Source: Selaginella moellendorffii
Taxonomy: Eukaryota > Streptophyta > Lycopodiopsida > Selaginellales > Selaginellaceae
Reading direction: 5' to 3'
Assembly (NCBI RefSeq): GCF_000143415.4
Contig: NW_003314401.1
Span: 242,987 to 306,986 of the forward strand
Length of the DNA stretch: 64,000 bases
Shown: positions 63,427 to 64,000 of the stretch, one piece after another
How positions within the stretch are numbered: position 1 is the stretch's first letter
How the letters are laid out: every line of letters starts with the position of its first letter
Notes under the pieces: generated by a model
Seen by the model: the letters and a program-made list of their open reading frames with translations, nothing else
What the model was told of the DNA's origin: nothing
The model's database searches: none
Position numbers and translations under genes: made by a program

Positions 63427-63446
63427 TTTAGGGTTTAGGGTTTAGG
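63427..63446 (+). repeat. Interstitial telomeric repeat (TTTAGGG)3 at LINE 5' side
   Basis: Nearly three units directly at the 5' border of the LINE and inside the reading frame of the ATL-like gene. Confidence 0.85.
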
Positions 63447-63664
63447 AGGTGGAGGAGGCGGCGGCGGCGCGCGGCGAATTGGGAGCTCTTCCAGAACCAC
63501 TTGGCGTAGAGGTGGAGCGAGAGGATGAAGAGGATGACCGAGAAGAGGACGACAATGGCGGCAATCATGATCTTGATGTTCACCTGGTAGGGATTGGAGT
63601 CGCTGCTGCTGGCGATGGCGCTGGAGCTGCTGCCGCTGGGATCCATTGGCGATTCAACGCCCAT
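63428..63664 (-). pseudogene. RING-H2 ATL-type gene start, truncated by telomeric repeat and LINE
   Basis: The frame encodes a Ser-rich start (MGVESPMDPSGSSSSAIASS), then a transmembrane segment (IKIMIAAIVVLFSVILFILS) and LHLYAKWFWKSS followed by a basic stretch. This is the usual N-terminus of ATL E3 ubiquitin ligases, which continue with a GLD motif and a RING-H2 finger. Here the frame ends within the telomeric repeat (LLNPKP then stop), and no RING sequence is found on the far side of the LINE in this window. Hence it is truncated. The ATL call rests on layout only. Confidence 0.55.
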
Positions 63665-64000
63665 TTCTCTCTCCCTCTCGATCGATCGACCGCCAAATGG
63701 GAGAAATGGAAGAATGAGAGGGATTGGGAGAAAGGAGTCGACCTAAAATGTCACGACACAGAGCATTGGGCCAAAATTGTCAACTGGCATTTCCAAGGTC
63801 TCTCTCTCGTCCAAGTGTGTTGATTTCTTCGTCGCGGTGACGGGCGGCCCTTCCAATGGCCGGCTCGTCTCGCCTATCTCGCCCGTCGCGCCATCCACCT
63901 GACGGGCCCCGACGAGTCAACATTTCACCGTACGCGCGTGGTTCCCCTGGTGGCCCGGTGGAAAGAGCGCTGGGGTCTTAAAGTGCCACCGAATCGGCGG
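63665..64000. promoter_or_regulatory. Upstream region of the ATL-like gene
   Basis: Contains a GATC-rich stretch near 63679-63690 and a GC-rich distal part with CG-rich motifs. No gene is seen up to the window edge. Confidence 0.35.

Overview
This is a nuclear window from a land plant, most likely a Selaginella-type lycophyte. The introns I could place are mostly 50 to 70 nt. Telomere-type repeats are (TTTAGGG)n, genes are packed with 30 to 110 bp between divergent starts, and intron-less PPR genes sit beside conserved plant housekeeping genes. The organism is inferred from these traits, not from a search.

1-20.2 kb is a compact gene island. It holds the 5' part of a YSL metal-chelate transporter (-), cyanase (+), eIF3e (-), a PPR5-like chloroplast PPR protein (+), a short secreted peptide precursor ending in a phytosulfokine-like DYIY motif (-), a PLS-class PPR protein (+), a PR-1/CAP protein (+), plant tRNA ligase RNL (-) and a CRWN/NMCP nuclear-lamina coiled-coil protein (+).

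20.3-30 kb is a rearranged zone. A Crinkler-like P-loop NTPase gene is split by about 5 kb. That insert is a circularly permuted DXR (MEP pathway) pseudogene locus carrying a PPR fragment, a syntaxin fragment and two small genes. A condensed, decayed duplicate of the CRWN tail plus the NTPase gene follows at 28.0-30.0 kb, without the insert.

30-34.5 kb is a second compact island: PLAC8/FW2.2-like (+), DEAD-box helicase RH10/DDX47 (-), Pol III subunit RPC11 (+), complex I NDUFB9 (-) and the J-protein NdhT (+).

34.5-63.4 kb is repeat country. A decayed Ty3/gypsy relic leads into a 12.3-kb DNA transposon (36810-49087) with perfect 25-bp terminal inverted repeats, a GHTHED-type DDE transposase, ParB-like and FCP1-like cargo ORFs, and more than 20 copies of a 22-bp palindrome, some forming the body of tiny introns. 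A chromodomain Ty3/gypsy element with two intron-like insertions follows, then a large inverted duplication of LTR-type sequence, a CTCGGA-rich minisatellite, and a LINE flanked on both sides by telomeric repeats. The LINE end abuts a truncated ATL-type gene start at 63447-63664.

The strongest candidate for an undescribed system is the 12.3-kb transposon with its palindromes and palindrome-bearing introns. Second is the circularly permuted DXR insertion.
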